From the NCBI GenBank assembly GCA_947166305.1, contig CAMVDV010000002.1:62001-126000 (forward strand): DNA of 64,000 nucleotides, read 5' to 3'. The position numbers and the translations under genes were made by a program. Below the pieces are notes generated by a model. The model was not told the DNA's origin. It did not search any database and saw only the letters and a program-made list of their open reading frames with translations. Positions 8,065 through 16,681 of this stretch are shown here, piece by piece (positions within the stretch are counted from its first letter, which is position 1; every line of letters begins with the position of its first letter). Source of the DNA: an uncultured Prevotellaceae bacterium (lineage in GTDB: Bacteria; Bacteroidota; Bacteroidia; Bacteroidales; Bacteroidaceae).

Positions 8065-8574
8065 ATGGATAAAGACCTCTCCCGCCTGCTTGCCCGCTAC
8101 ATGGAAGGCGAGACCACGCAGGAAGAACAGCGCCTGCTCGCCAAATACCTCATGGAGACCGACCCGCTGCCCGAAGAGTTGAAGCCCTACAAACAGATGT
8201 TCGACCTCATCGGCGAAAGGCCGGAAGTGCCGGAAGCGAAGGCGCTGAAGAGATTAGCCCCCTCCCCGCTCCCCCTTTGGGGGAGTGCCTCATTCTCGCA
8301 GGACAGAGAAGCTTTGGCGGCAACGAAGCCCTCCCCCAAAGGGGGAGCGGGGAGGGGGCTTCCTTTATTCCTTGCCGCTGCCTGCCTCGCCGCCTTCGCC
8401 TTCATCCTACACTCCCTGCCAGAGCAGGAGGAAAGCCTCGCCGTGGCACACATCGACGGCAAGGAACTCCACGACCAACGCCTCGCCCTGCAGATGGGAC
8501 AGCAGGCCCTGCAAGAGATATTCAGCAACGGAAACCAAGAAGAAGAACTCAGCGAACTATTCAACAACCCATGA
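8065..8574 (+). CDS. Membrane anti-sigma-factor-like protein with an inserted repeat
   Basis: A 169-residue protein. Residues 1-60 form a helical cytoplasmic domain (LSRLLARYMEGETTQEEQRL). One membrane helix lies near residues 100-118 (LFLAAACLAAFAFILHSL), followed by an external tail with IDGKELHDQRLALQMGQQ. It resembles the protein at 2521-2886 but is about 48 residues longer. Much of the difference is a Pro/Gly-rich linker at about residues 65-98 (SPLPLWGS...KPSPKGGAGRG). That linker is encoded by a repeat with perfect 29-bp inverted ends at 8257-8359, which keeps the frame open. The stop overlaps the next start as ATGA. Confidence 0.65.
   Translation: MDKDLSRLLARYMEGETTQEEQRLLAKYLMETDPLPEELKPYKQMFDLIGERPEVPEAKALKRLAPSPLPLWGSASFSQDREALAATKPSPKGGAGRGLPLFLAAACLAAFAFILHSLPEQEESLAVAHIDGKELHDQRLALQMGQQALQEIFSNGNQEEELSELFNNP
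8257..8359. repeat. MITE-like element with 29-bp inverted ends, in frame in a gene
   Basis: The left arm 8257-8285 and right arm 8331-8359 are perfect reverse complements over 29 bp. Each arm itself contains a CTCCCCC...GGGGGAG hairpin. A 45-bp core separates them. The whole element lies inside the anti-sigma gene just before its membrane helix and is translated through without a stop. A related design (CTCCC/GGGAG hairpins in inverted ends) occurs in the spacer at 51369-51455. Confidence 0.85.
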
Positions 8575-9023
8575 AACATCTACTCCTAACACTCCTCGCC
8601 TGCATCGCCCTGCCCCTCGCGGCACAAGAAGGCCTGCACATCGACAAGATATTCCGCGGCGAAGTCGTCGGCGAAACAGCCATCAAGGAAAGCCTCGTCA
8701 AGGGGGAAAGCCTCGCGCCCTACAAGCTCAGGGTGCTACGCACAGCCAAGTTCACCGTAGGCGAAGCGCGTCGCGACGAAGTGGAAACGCTCTTCGAGGA
8801 AGACATGAAGGGGCGAAACGACGACGACGAGAACATCGAACTCGAATACCGCGACGGACATCTCTACTATGCCATCGTCCAGCTCACCGACACCCGCAAG
8901 GGACAGCACCGATACATCTGCTATCAATGCCGAAAGACAATGGGCGGACACGGCATCACCCTCGTCTATATGGAAGGCAAAGCCAGCCTCGCCGACCTAC
9001 GCAAAACGTTCAAAAAGAAATAA
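8571..9023 (+). CDS. DUF6108-like small secreted protein
   Basis: A 150-residue protein with a signal peptide (MKHLLLTLLACIALPLAAQ). The start at 8571 overlaps the anti-sigma stop as ATGA and rules out longer frames. The C-terminal block HRYICYQ...LVYMEGKASLADLRKTFKKK matches the paralogue at 2102-2524. The middle part is acidic (GRNDDDENIELEY). It probably sits in the periplasm. The repeated linkage to sigma/anti-sigma pairs suggests a role in sensing or in the envelope response, but no activity is known. Confidence 0.75.
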   Translation: MKHLLLTLLACIALPLAAQEGLHIDKIFRGEVVGETAIKESLVKGESLAPYKLRVLRTAKFTVGEARRDEVETLFEEDMKGRNDDDENIELEYRDGHLYYAIVQLTDTRKGQHRYICYQCRKTMGGHGITLVYMEGKASLADLRKTFKKK

Positions 9024-9042
9024 CCTAACACATCAACAGACA

Positions 9043-9786
9043 ATGAGACACACACTTACGGCCATCATCCTGCTGGCCATGGCCCTGCAAGGCGTGCAGG
9101 CACAAGACACAAAGAGTGAGGAAAAGCCCGGAGGATGGGACTTCGAACTGCCATCCTTCAAGGTAGGAAAAGCAAAAAAGCATGTCATAGGAGAAAAAAC
9201 AATAAGCTTCGGCGGCAGTTTCGGCTTTGGCTTCATCACCGGCATCAATGAGGCAAAAGACGTAGACATAGACATGGGGCAGTCGTTCGAACTGGAATGG
9301 GCCGACGCATTCAGATACGATGTACGCATAGGCAAGCACGACTTCCTGCACGTCGGACTGGGCTTCGACTGGAGAAACTACCGCGTGACGGACTTCAAGA
9401 TGTTCCAAAAGGACGAACACGGCATCATCTCCATGCAGAATTACCCCGAGGGGACGGAACCAAAGTTCAGCCGAATCCACACGTTCAGCCTGACCTTTCC
9501 CATACAATACTGTCATTTCCTGAACAAGAAGGTGCGCTTCGCCGTCGGTCCCGAACTGTACATCACGCCCTATGGCTCGCTCAAGACACGCTTCTACGAA
9601 GACGGCGAGAAACGGAAACTAACGGCAGGAAACGTCCACCAAAGCGTCGTGACCCTCGGCGTGCGAGCCGAAATCATGATCAGCCACTTTGGTATTTACT
9701 ACAAATACAACCCCTTCAACGTCCTCAAGAGCAACTATGGACCCAAGTTCAGCAGCATGACCGTGGGCCTGATGATAGGCTTCTGA
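9043..9786 (+). CDS. Outer-membrane beta-barrel protein
   Basis: A 247-residue protein with a signal peptide ending at VQAQ. Barrel-like amphipathic strands follow from about residue 45 (ISFGGSFGFGFITG) to the C-terminal strand MTVGLMIGF. It resembles small PorT-like/OMP_b-brl barrels of Bacteroidetes in size and composition. It starts 20 bp after the DUF6108-like gene and closes the second sigma module, so it may be the effector or sensor barrel of that system. The next gene, on the opposite strand, ends 1 bp away. Confidence 0.65.
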   Translation: MRHTLTAIILLAMALQGVQAQDTKSEEKPGGWDFELPSFKVGKAKKHVIGEKTISFGGSFGFGFITGINEAKDVDIDMGQSFELEWADAFRYDVRIGKHDFLHVGLGFDWRNYRVTDFKMFQKDEHGIISMQNYPEGTEPKFSRIHTFSLTFPIQYCHFLNKKVRFAVGPELYITPYGSLKTRFYEDGEKRKLTAGNVHQSVVTLGVRAEIMISHFGIYYKYNPFNVLKSNYGPKFSSMTVGLMIGF

Positions 9787-9787
9787 G

Positions 9788-10453
9788 CTAACGGGCCTTG
9801 GAGATAAAGTCGATGGAGCGGCGACACTGGTCGGTGATGTACTGCCAGTCGGCCGCTTCCACTCTTTCCTTCGGGAAGAGCTTGCTGCCCATGCCTACAC
9901 AAAAGGCACCGGCCCGGAACCAAGCCCTCAGGTTCTCCTCGTCGGGAGACACGCCGCCTGTCACCATAATCCTGCTCCAAGGCATGGGAGCCAGCACAGC
10001 CTTCACGAAGTCGGGGCCATAGGTTTCGCCCGGAAAGACCTTCGTCACGTCGCATCCAAGCTCTTGGGCCATACCGATTTCGCTCACCGTTCCGCATCCA
10101 GGAACATAGGGAACAAGCCGACGATTGCAGACGCGAGCCACATCAGGGTTCAGCAAAGGACCGACCACGAAGCAGGCTCCCATCTGGATGAAAAGGGCAG
10201 CCGTGGGCGCATCGACCACCGAGCCGACGCCCATCGCCAGCTCCGGGCACTCCTTCGCCGCATACTTCACGCACTCGGCAAACACCTCGTGGGCAAAGTC
10301 GCCACGATTCGTGAACTCAAACGCCCGCACACCACCGTCATAACAGGCCTTGACGACCTTCTTCGCCACCTCGGCATCGTGGTGATAGAACACAGGCACC
10401 ATGCCCGTCATCTGTATCCTTTCGAGGACTGCTACCTTGTCAAACCTTGCCAT
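9788..10453 (-). CDS. eda: KDPG/KHG aldolase
   Basis: A 221-residue TIM-barrel aldolase of the 2-dehydro-3-deoxyphosphogluconate / 4-hydroxy-2-oxoglutarate class. It splits KDPG to pyruvate and glyceraldehyde 3-phosphate in the cytoplasm. Visible family motifs are FEFTNRG, whose Glu is the likely catalytic base, [11 protein letters not shown], and [10 protein letters not shown], whose Lys is the likely Schiff-base residue. [14 protein letters not shown] is the phosphate-binding loop. It lies 117 bp downstream of a KDG kinase gene on the same strand. Together they form the lower part of uronate or KDG catabolism. Confidence 0.9.
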   Translation of the reverse strand: MARFDKVAVLERIQMTGMVPVFYHHDAEVAKKVVKACYDGGVRAFEFTNRGDFAHEVFAECVKYAAKECPELAMGVGSVVDAPTAALFIQMGACFVVGPLLNPDVARVCNRRLVPYVPGCGTVSEIGMAQELGCDVTKVFPGETYGPDFVKAVLAPMPWSRIMVTGGVSPDEENLRAWFRAGAFCVGMGSKLFPKERVEAADWQYITDQCRRSIDFISKAR

Positions 10454-10570
10454 TTTATCGTTTACAATTTACGGACAATGCAGTCATCTAATAATTCAAG
10501 ACCTTTGAAATAACCGATTATCCCTTTGTAAATAAATTGTACATTGTACATTGCTAAATTGTACATCACT

Positions 10571-11593
10571 TCATCTCTCCACTCTCCCATTGCCGTTCCC
10601 GTTCATGAGGGCTTCCACTTCGTCCTTCGAGACGAGGTTCACGTCGCCGGGAATCGTGTGCTTCAGGGCACTTGCCGCTGCCGCGAACTCCAGCGTCCAC
10701 TTCGTCGGCTTGCCGTTTGCAAGGCCGTGGATGATGCCGGCGCTGAAGCTGTCGCCTGCTCCCACACGGTCCACTATCGGACTGAGCTCGTAGCGACGGC
10801 TCACGCAGAACTCCTTGCCGTCGTAGATTAAAGCCTTCCATCCGTTATGCGACGCGCTAAAACTCTCGCGAAGCGTGCCGACGACGTACTTGAAGCCGAA
10901 CCTCGCTGCCATTCGCTCAAAGATGTCTTTGTAGCCATCGGCATCGGTTTTGCCATTCTTCACGTCGGCCTTCGGGCGGAAGCCAAGGCACTTCTCGGCA
11001 TCTTCCTCGTTGCCGATGCAGACATCGACGTACTTCATCAGCGGACACATCACTGCCCTTGCCTCTTCTGTCGTCCAGAGTTTTCCGCGGAAGTTGAGGT
11101 CGCAGCTGATGGTGACGCCTGCCTTCTTTGCCGCGATGCAGGCCTGCTCGACGCACTCGGCTGTGCCTTTGCCCAAAGCAGGCGTGATGCCGCTCCAATG
11201 AAACCAGTCGGCATCGCGGAAGATGGCATCGAAGTCGAAGTCATCGGGCGTTGCCTCGCAGAAACTACTGTGTGCCCTGTCGTAGAGCACCTTGCTGGGT
11301 CGCAGGCTGCTGCCCGTTTCGAGGAAGTAGATGCCCAGGCGCTCGCCGCCTCGCGCGATGTGGTCTGTATGCACACCAAACGTGCGGAGGCTGTTCAAAG
11401 CGGCCTGCCCTATCTCGTGTGTCGGTATCTTACTTACGAAGAAAGCATCGTCTCCGTAGTTCTGCAGGCTGACGGCTACGTTCGCTTCGCCGCCTCCGTA
11501 GTTTACATCAAAACGGTCCGACTGCAACAATCGGTTGTTGCCTGGGGAAGAGAGGCGCATCAGAAGCTCTCCCATTGTGACTATTTTTGCCAT
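10571..11593 (-). CDS. kdgK: 2-dehydro-3-deoxygluconokinase (PfkB family)
   Basis: A 340-residue ribokinase/PfkB-family sugar kinase. The N-terminal GELLMRLSSPG and the NYGGGEANVAVSLQNYG substrate loop fit KDG kinases. The C-terminal DRVGAGDSFSAGIIHGL carries the DxxGAGD anion hole and catalytic Asp. It phosphorylates 2-keto-3-deoxygluconate with ATP, giving the substrate of the aldolase downstream. I chose the ATG at 11593 (MAKIVTMGELL); an upstream in-frame start would add 28 residues across the promoter box. Other PfkB sugars are possible but the neighbour supports KDG. Confidence 0.87.
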   Translation of the reverse strand: MAKIVTMGELLMRLSSPGNNRLLQSDRFDVNYGGGEANVAVSLQNYGDDAFFVSKIPTHEIGQAALNSLRTFGVHTDHIARGGERLGIYFLETGSSLRPSKVLYDRAHSSFCEATPDDFDFDAIFRDADWFHWSGITPALGKGTAECVEQACIAAKKAGVTISCDLNFRGKLWTTEEARAVMCPLMKYVDVCIGNEEDAEKCLGFRPKADVKNGKTDADGYKDIFERMAARFGFKYVVGTLRESFSASHNGWKALIYDGKEFCVSRRYELSPIVDRVGAGDSFSAGIIHGLANGKPTKWTLEFAAAASALKHTIPGDVNLVSKDEVEALMNGNGNGRVER

Positions 11594-11633
11594 CTTAATA
11601 TGCTTTGTTGCCTTTATTTTGCTTTCTTGCTTG

Positions 11634-11641
11634 CAAAAGTA
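11634..11641 (-). promoter_or_regulatory. Putative -7 box for kdgK-eda
   Basis: TACTTTTG on the minus strand, 41 nt upstream of the kdgK ATG, fits TAnnTTTG. Confidence 0.45.
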
Positions 11642-11737
11642 CGCAAAAGTTTTGAAAAAGCGCAAAGGTGGAAGCAATTATTTTCTGCAAACGTATGTTT
11701 TTATTCAAAAAGGGTCGAAGAAAAAGCAAAAAAGTTG

Positions 11738-11745
11738 TAACTTCG
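11738..11745 (+). promoter_or_regulatory. Putative -7 box directly before nhaC start
   Basis: TAACTTCG, a near match to TAnnTTTG, ends 4 nt before the GTG start at 11750. If used, the mRNA would have almost no leader. Confidence 0.35.
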
Positions 11746-11749
11746 CGGC

Positions 11750-13042
11750 GTGAAAGGTTATGTTTCCAACAAACGTGGTTTGCTTGCCCTGAGCCCGCTC
11801 TTAGTGTTTCTGCTGCTGTACTTGTTCCTGAGTATTGCAGCCGACGACTTCTATGCCGTTCCGCTCACGGTAGCATTCCTTGCGGCCTCGCTCTATAGCC
11901 TCAGCATCATGCGTGGGCTGACGGTAAGGCAACGCTTCGAGAGGCTTGCCGAAGGTGCTGCCTCGCCGAGCGTCATGCAGATGTTGTGGATATTCATCTT
12001 GGCGGGAGCCTTCGCCGCTACGGCAAAACAGATGGGTGCCATTGATGCCACGATACAGCTTGCGCTCAGAGCTGTGCCTCCAGGCTTCGTCTTGAGCAGT
12101 ATCTTCCTGGCATCATGCTTCATCTCGCTTGCCACGGGAACGAGCGTCGGCACGATTGCAGCCCTCGTTCCTATTGCCGGAAGCATGGCCCAGCAGACGG
12201 AAACCGACGTCGCCATGATGGTAGCCATCGTGGTGGGCGGTGCATATTTTGGCGATAACCTGAGCTTTATCTCGGACACTACGATTGTTGCGACGCAGAC
12301 TCAAGGCTGCGAGATGAAGGACAAGTTCTGGGCAAACGTCTGGATTACGCTTCCGGCCGCGCTCATCTGCCTCGCCATCTATGCCGTCCTGCCTTCCGTC
12401 AACATGAAGCCCGACCATCTGGGCGAAGTCTTCTACCCTGCCATCCTACCTTATATATATATAATAGTGGCGGCTCTTGCAGGCATGAACGTGATGCTTG
12501 TGCTGGCCTCGGCAACCGTTTTGGCTGGAGCGATAGGCATCGCTTCGGGTGAGCTGACACCTTTCGGATGGCTCAAGGCTATGAACGACGGCATCATGGG
12601 CATGGACGAGCTCATCATCGTGACGCTTCTGGCAGCAGGCTTGATGCAGGTTATCCGTCGGGCTGGCGGCATCGACTGGCTCATGCAACTCTTCGACAGA
12701 CGCAAGGGCAGCCGGCGAAAAGCCGAGTTGAGCATGGCCGCGATGGTCGTGCTGACAGACTTCTGCACGGCCAACAACACGATTGCCATTCTGAGCGTAG
12801 GCCCTTTGGCTCGCTATCTTGCCATGCGCTACAACATCCCTGCCAAGCGTGCCGCCAGCATCCTCGACACTTTCAGTTGCTTGGCACAAGGCATCATCCC
12901 CTACGGCGCTCAGATGCTCATCGCAAGCAGCTTGGCTGCCGTCGACCCTCTTGACATCATCCCTCATCTCTACTACCCCTATGTGCTGGGAGCCGTGGCA
13001 ATCGTCTATATCATCTTACCTCATAAAGCATGGAACTCATAA
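11750..13042 (+). CDS. nhaC: Na+/H+ antiporter, NhaC family
   Basis: A 430-residue membrane protein with about 11-12 helices. Family signatures include SLATGTSVGTIAALVPIAG near residue 130, GGAYFGDNLSFISDTT near residue 163 and TDFCTANNTIAILSVGPLA near residue 340. It exchanges sodium for protons across the inner membrane. NhaC-family members may also exchange organic acids or amino acids. The start is a GTG; no ATG in frame lies near it. No ribosome-binding site is visible, and a -7-like box lies just before the start. Its 3' end overlaps rsmG by 13 bp. Confidence 0.85.
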   Translation: MKGYVSNKRGLLALSPLLVFLLLYLFLSIAADDFYAVPLTVAFLAASLYSLSIMRGLTVRQRFERLAEGAASPSVMQMLWIFILAGAFAATAKQMGAIDATIQLALRAVPPGFVLSSIFLASCFISLATGTSVGTIAALVPIAGSMAQQTETDVAMMVAIVVGGAYFGDNLSFISDTTIVATQTQGCEMKDKFWANVWITLPAALICLAIYAVLPSVNMKPDHLGEVFYPAILPYIYIIVAALAGMNVMLVLASATVLAGAIGIASGELTPFGWLKAMNDGIMGMDELIIVTLLAAGLMQVIRRAGGIDWLMQLFDRRKGSRRKAELSMAAMVVLTDFCTANNTIAILSVGPLARYLAMRYNIPAKRAASILDTFSCLAQGIIPYGAQMLIASSLAAVDPLDIIPHLYYPYVLGAVAIVYIILPHKAWNS

Positions 13043-13659
13043 ATAAATACTTCTCCAATCTGACGGATGTCCAGAAGGAGCAGTTCGCAGCGCTCGATGC
13101 GCTCTACCGCGACTGGAACAGCAAAATCAACGTCATCTCGCGCAAGGACATCGATAACCTCTACGAGCACCACGTCCTGCACTCGCTCGCTATTGCCGAG
13201 CTGATTCGCTTCAAGGCGGGAACGGCCGTCATGGACCTTGGCACGGGTGGCGGCTTCCCAGGCATACCGCTCGCCATCATGTTCCCGGAGACAAGCTTCC
13301 ACCTCGTCGATTCCATCGGAAAGAAGATACGTGTCTGCGAGGAAGTAAGCAAAGCGCTCGGGCTGAAGAACGTCACGACCCAGTGGTGCCGTGCCGAAGA
13401 GGTGAAGGAGAAGTTCCACTTCGTCGTCTCGAGAGCCGTGATGCCCCTGCCCGACTTGGTGAAAATCGTCCGGAAGAACATCTCCGGCGAGCAGAAGAAC
13501 GCCTTGCCCTGCGGACTCATCTGCCTGAAAGGCGGCGAGCTGGAGCAGGAAGCCAAGCCCTTCGGCAGCAGAGCACAGATAACATCACTGAGCGAATACT
13601 TTGAAGAACCCTTCTTCGAGACAAAGAAAATCGTCTACTTGCCCCTCGATAGTAAGTAA
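13030..13659 (+). CDS. rsmG: 16S rRNA (guanine527-N7)-methyltransferase
   Basis: A 209-residue SAM-dependent methyltransferase that modifies G527 of 16S rRNA. The family SAM-binding motif VMDLGTGGGFPGIPLAI lies near residues 68-84, followed by HLVDSIGKKIRV and the conserved VVSRAVMPL. The length matches RsmG. The start overlaps the end of the antiporter gene by 13 bp, which points to coupled expression. Loss of this enzyme causes low-level streptomycin resistance in other bacteria. Confidence 0.93.
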   Translation: MELINKYFSNLTDVQKEQFAALDALYRDWNSKINVISRKDIDNLYEHHVLHSLAIAELIRFKAGTAVMDLGTGGGFPGIPLAIMFPETSFHLVDSIGKKIRVCEEVSKALGLKNVTTQWCRAEEVKEKFHFVVSRAVMPLPDLVKIVRKNISGEQKNALPCGLICLKGGELEQEAKPFGSRAQITSLSEYFEEPFFETKKIVYLPLDSK

Positions 13660-13716
13660 CAACTTCCCGATTGATGTAACTATTATTTTTCACTTTTCAC
13701 TCTTCACTTTTCACTT

Positions 13717-14358
13717 ATGAAGTACATTTCCTTTACCTTCAACCCAATACAGGAGAACTGCTATCTGCTTTGGGACGAGCAGACGCTGGAGGCGGCCATC
13801 GTGGACTGCGGCGCATGGAACCGGCAGGAAGAGCAGTCGCTCTCGGGATGCATCGAGGCGCACGGGCTCAAGATGAAGTACGCCTTGCAGACGCACGCTC
13901 ACTTCGACCACACCTTCGGCCTGCCTTTCCTGCACCGCACCTATGGGCTGAAGCCCATCTTCCACGTCGACGAGGCTGAGACGTACAAGCAGATGCCGGG
14001 CATGGCAGCACAGTTCGGGCTGAACATCGGGGGAGGAATGCCTGTCGTTGAACAGTTCCTCTACGACAATGACACGATAATGCTGGGGCAGACTGCCATC
14101 CGACTCATCCACACGCCCGGTCACACGCCCGGATCTGCGTCGTTCTACATTCCCGACGCACAGCTTCTGCTCAGCGGCGACACGCTGTTTCAGCAGAGCA
14201 TCGGGCGAACGGACTTGCCCGGAGGCGACTTCGAGGCGGAGATGGACAGCATTAGGAACAAGCTCTTTCGGTTGCCCCCTGACGTGACCGTGCTCTGCGG
14301 GCACGGACCGTCCACCACCATCGGCTGGGAGCAACAGCACAACTACGCTGCCTACTGA
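13717..14358 (+). CDS. MBL-fold metallo-hydrolase (glyoxalase II-like)
   Basis: A 213-residue metallo-beta-lactamase-fold hydrolase. The metal ligands are visible as HAHFDH (His60, His62, Asp64, His65), TPGHTPGS, SGDTLF (Asp) and CGHGPST. This is the pattern of hydroxyacylglutathione hydrolase-like proteins common in Bacteroidetes. The true substrate may be a different thioester. The protein is cytoplasmic. A strong hairpin at 14370-14397 follows. Confidence 0.85.
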   Translation: MKYISFTFNPIQENCYLLWDEQTLEAAIVDCGAWNRQEEQSLSGCIEAHGLKMKYALQTHAHFDHTFGLPFLHRTYGLKPIFHVDEAETYKQMPGMAAQFGLNIGGGMPVVEQFLYDNDTIMLGQTAIRLIHTPGHTPGSASFYIPDAQLLLSGDTLFQQSIGRTDLPGGDFEAEMDSIRNKLFRLPPDVTVLCGHGPSTTIGWEQQHNYAAY

Positions 14359-14369
14359 CCCATACGACA

Positions 14370-14397
14370 AAAAAAGCCTCCGCAATGGAGGCTTTTT
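14370..14397. terminator. Bidirectional terminator
   Basis: AGCCTCC/GGAGGCT stem (14375-14381 and 14387-14393) flanked by an A-run on the left and a T-run on the right. It therefore works for the + strand metallo-hydrolase and the converging minus-strand lipoprotein gene. Confidence 0.85.
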
Positions 14398-14449
14398 TGC
14401 TTGATATACCAAAATACCTGTCCGTCGGGCGGCAGGCATGTGCCGGACG

Positions 14450-16465
14450 TTAGAGTATCTGCTGAGCGTTGATGGTGGAAATCTCCGTGGTGGCCGATGC
14501 AGGACTGTCGCCTTGTTCGATGACAATGTTCTCATATTTCCAGTTGCCCACTACGCTGTTGCCCAGATTGGGGTCGATGGCTTGGTAGGTGACGGCGTAG
14601 GTGCCTTCGGGAATCGTCTTCTTGGCTACCTCGTTCACGTTGTAGGAGCTGGGGATTGTGGCGAAGATGGGGGCGGCAGTTCCCTTCGCTTCGAACTCTT
14701 CCTGCTTGTATATCTTGATGTTCCCAATGGTGTAGGACGAGGCAGCGTTCTTCAGTGAGAGCACACCCCAAGGCGTGCGGTCGGGCGCGGGGAGCTTCTC
14801 GGTGTGGACGTACCAGCCGTCGTCGGCTCCGGTGTAGCCGTTGTAGGTCCTTTTGTTGCTGTCGTACTCGACGGCTCCTCGCCAGTGGTACCACGAGGCG
14901 AAGACGGGTTTGACGCGCACGCGCAGCTTGAACTGCGTCTGCCGGTTGTCGTCCACGCCGATGGAGCTGTTGCGGGGCACGCGCCATATCCACGCTGTGC
15001 TGGCAGAGAACTCGGTGTGGGTGATGGCGGGGAAGTTGACGTTGGTCTTCTGCTCGCTCTCGTAGTCGTCGTCAGTCAGCTTGACATTGTTGGTCCAGTA
15101 GCGGAAGACGGGATAGACGGAAGACGTGTTGCGCTCATACTGAATGGACTTCAGGGTATAGCTCGTCTCGCTGGACCACTCGAGGCTGAAGCCTACACTG
15201 GCCTCTGCCTTGGGTCCTTCGCTGCCCACCTCGCCGCTGACGGCGCCATTGAGTCCCCAGTTGAATCCTTTGGAGTAGGATGTCTCGGTGTTCTCGTTGT
15301 CGGGGATGGGATGCTTGTAGTACCGGATGTTGCTTTCGAAAGGTTGGTTTTTGGCATCGAGCAGTTGGTACTCCACGTCCATGCTGTCGAACCAGTAGGC
15401 ATAGATGCGGCATCTGCCCCAGTTGAACATGCCGCCCGGCCTGGAGCTCACTTCCCATAGGGGCTTTATGTGTGGGGTGATTTCGCTCTTCACCATGTAG
15501 TAGTCGCCCGCCTTGCTCTGTCCGTTGCTGGAGAGCATGTAGGCCGAGCTGACCCAGTACTTGATGGTGACGGTGCTGCTCTTGCTCCATGCGTATTTCT
15601 CTATGGTGCGGTTCAGGCTGACGGGCATGTCCTTGACGAAGAGGTAGCCGTCTTCCACGCTGAGACTCATGTCGGCCGAGTCGTCGGCGCGGGTGAAGGC
15701 ACGGCGATTGGCGCGCTTTTGTTTCTGACGGTCAATCTCTTCTATGAAATCGACGAAGGGGTCGAAGCGCGTCTGGAAGTAGTTTTCGTTCTGGTCGGCA
15801 TCGTTGTCGTAGAGCCACTGTCGGCTGTCTGTCTCCGTTTCGTCGGGGTGCTGCTCGTGATAGGCACGGATGGCTTGCTGGACTTCCTCGCTGAGCTCTG
15901 CCTGGTCCTCCTCGGGATAGTTGCCGTCGAAGGGTTTCTCCTCGTACATGGTGTAGAACTGGCCCGCCTTGGTGTAGGCATAGAAGAGTTCCTCGAGCTG
16001 TTCGTTTTCGGAGAAGAAGTCGTCCACGTCCACGTCGTCGTCCCAGTATCCTTCTTCGCCCTCGTCGTCATCGGCGAGATACTCTGCCACCTCGGCCATA
16101 TCGATATCGTTGGGCCGCATCATGACGATGAGGGCACCGCGATTGTAGGCTTCGTTGAGCTCCTTGTAGTGTGCCTTGGCCGTGGCGAGGTTCACGAATG
16201 CCACCTCAGCCTCAGCCGGATTGGTCGTCTGCTTAGGGAATCTTTGACGGAGAACACTTTGGAAGTCAGCGTCTTCGCTCTCGATGCCTGAGATATAGGT
16301 CAGCTTCTCGCAGGGTTCCCACTCGGCCTGTTTCTCGCGGTCGAGGTCGGTGAGCTCGGGCTGGGGCGGGACGGTATCGTCATTGTCGCTGCGGCACGAC
16401 GACATCACACACACGCTGCTGACGGCCACGAACAGGCCGAGCAGCCACTGAAAATTCTTTTTCAT
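14450..16465 (-). CDS. Lipoprotein with leukocidin/hemolysin-like pore-forming region (candidate)
   Basis: A 671-residue protein with an SPII-type signal (VSSVCVMSSCRSD) and thus probably membrane-anchored. Residues about 150-200 are extremely acidic (DDDEGEEGYWDDDVDVDDFF). The second half is beta-rich. It has a glycine-rich amphipathic stretch at about residues 393-420 (GFNWGLNGAVSGEVGSEG, then KAEASVGFSLEWSSE), followed by TAWIWRVPRNSS and LRVRVKPVFASWYHWRG. This layout recalls the stem loop and cap of the leukocidin/alpha-hemolysin family. I infer a distant pore-forming toxin relation; the family call needs a profile search. A ricin or other binding domain is not evident. It is transcribed alone from the promoter at 16536-16565. 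Confidence 0.5.
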   Translation of the reverse strand: MKKNFQWLLGLFVAVSSVCVMSSCRSDNDDTVPPQPELTDLDREKQAEWEPCEKLTYISGIESEDADFQSVLRQRFPKQTTNPAEAEVAFVNLATAKAHYKELNEAYNRGALIVMMRPNDIDMAEVAEYLADDDEGEEGYWDDDVDVDDFFSENEQLEELFYAYTKAGQFYTMYEEKPFDGNYPEEDQAELSEEVQQAIRAYHEQHPDETETDSRQWLYDNDADQNENYFQTRFDPFVDFIEEIDRQKQKRANRRAFTRADDSADMSLSVEDGYLFVKDMPVSLNRTIEKYAWSKSSTVTIKYWVSSAYMLSSNGQSKAGDYYMVKSEITPHIKPLWEVSSRPGGMFNWGRCRIYAYWFDSMDVEYQLLDAKNQPFESNIRYYKHPIPDNENTETSYSKGFNWGLNGAVSGEVGSEGPKAEASVGFSLEWSSETSYTLKSIQYERNTSSVYPVFRYWTNNVKLTDDDYESEQKTNVNFPAITHTEFSASTAWIWRVPRNSSIGVDDNRQTQFKLRVRVKPVFASWYHWRGAVEYDSNKRTYNGYTGADDGWYVHTEKLPAPDRTPWGVLSLKNAASSYTIGNIKIYKQEEFEAKGTAAPIFATIPSSYNVNEVAKKTIPEGTYAVTYQAIDPNLGNSVVGNWKYENIVIEQGDSPASATTEISTINAQQIL

Positions 16466-16535
16466 CTTTACTTGAATATAAAATGGGTTGTTTACGACTT
16501 GACTTCAGCTGATACCATTGTTCAGATTCCCGCCA

Positions 16536-16565
16536 CAAAAGTACGAATAAGCAGGCAAACGGCAA
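16536..16565 (-). promoter_or_regulatory. Promoter of the leukocidin-like lipoprotein gene
   Basis: On the minus strand TTG (16565-16563), a 19-nt spacer, then TACTTTTG (16543-16536). This fits the Bacteroidetes -33/-7 pattern, about 70 nt upstream of the ATG. Confidence 0.55.
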
Positions 16566-16681
16566 AGAAATATGACATTTTTTTCAGAAAAAAATTGGGG
16601 AGTCGCACGCGGGGATAGGAAATGAAAAAATGAAAAAATGAAAAAATGAAGGCACGACGCCCTAAAACGTCGCACGCGGGG

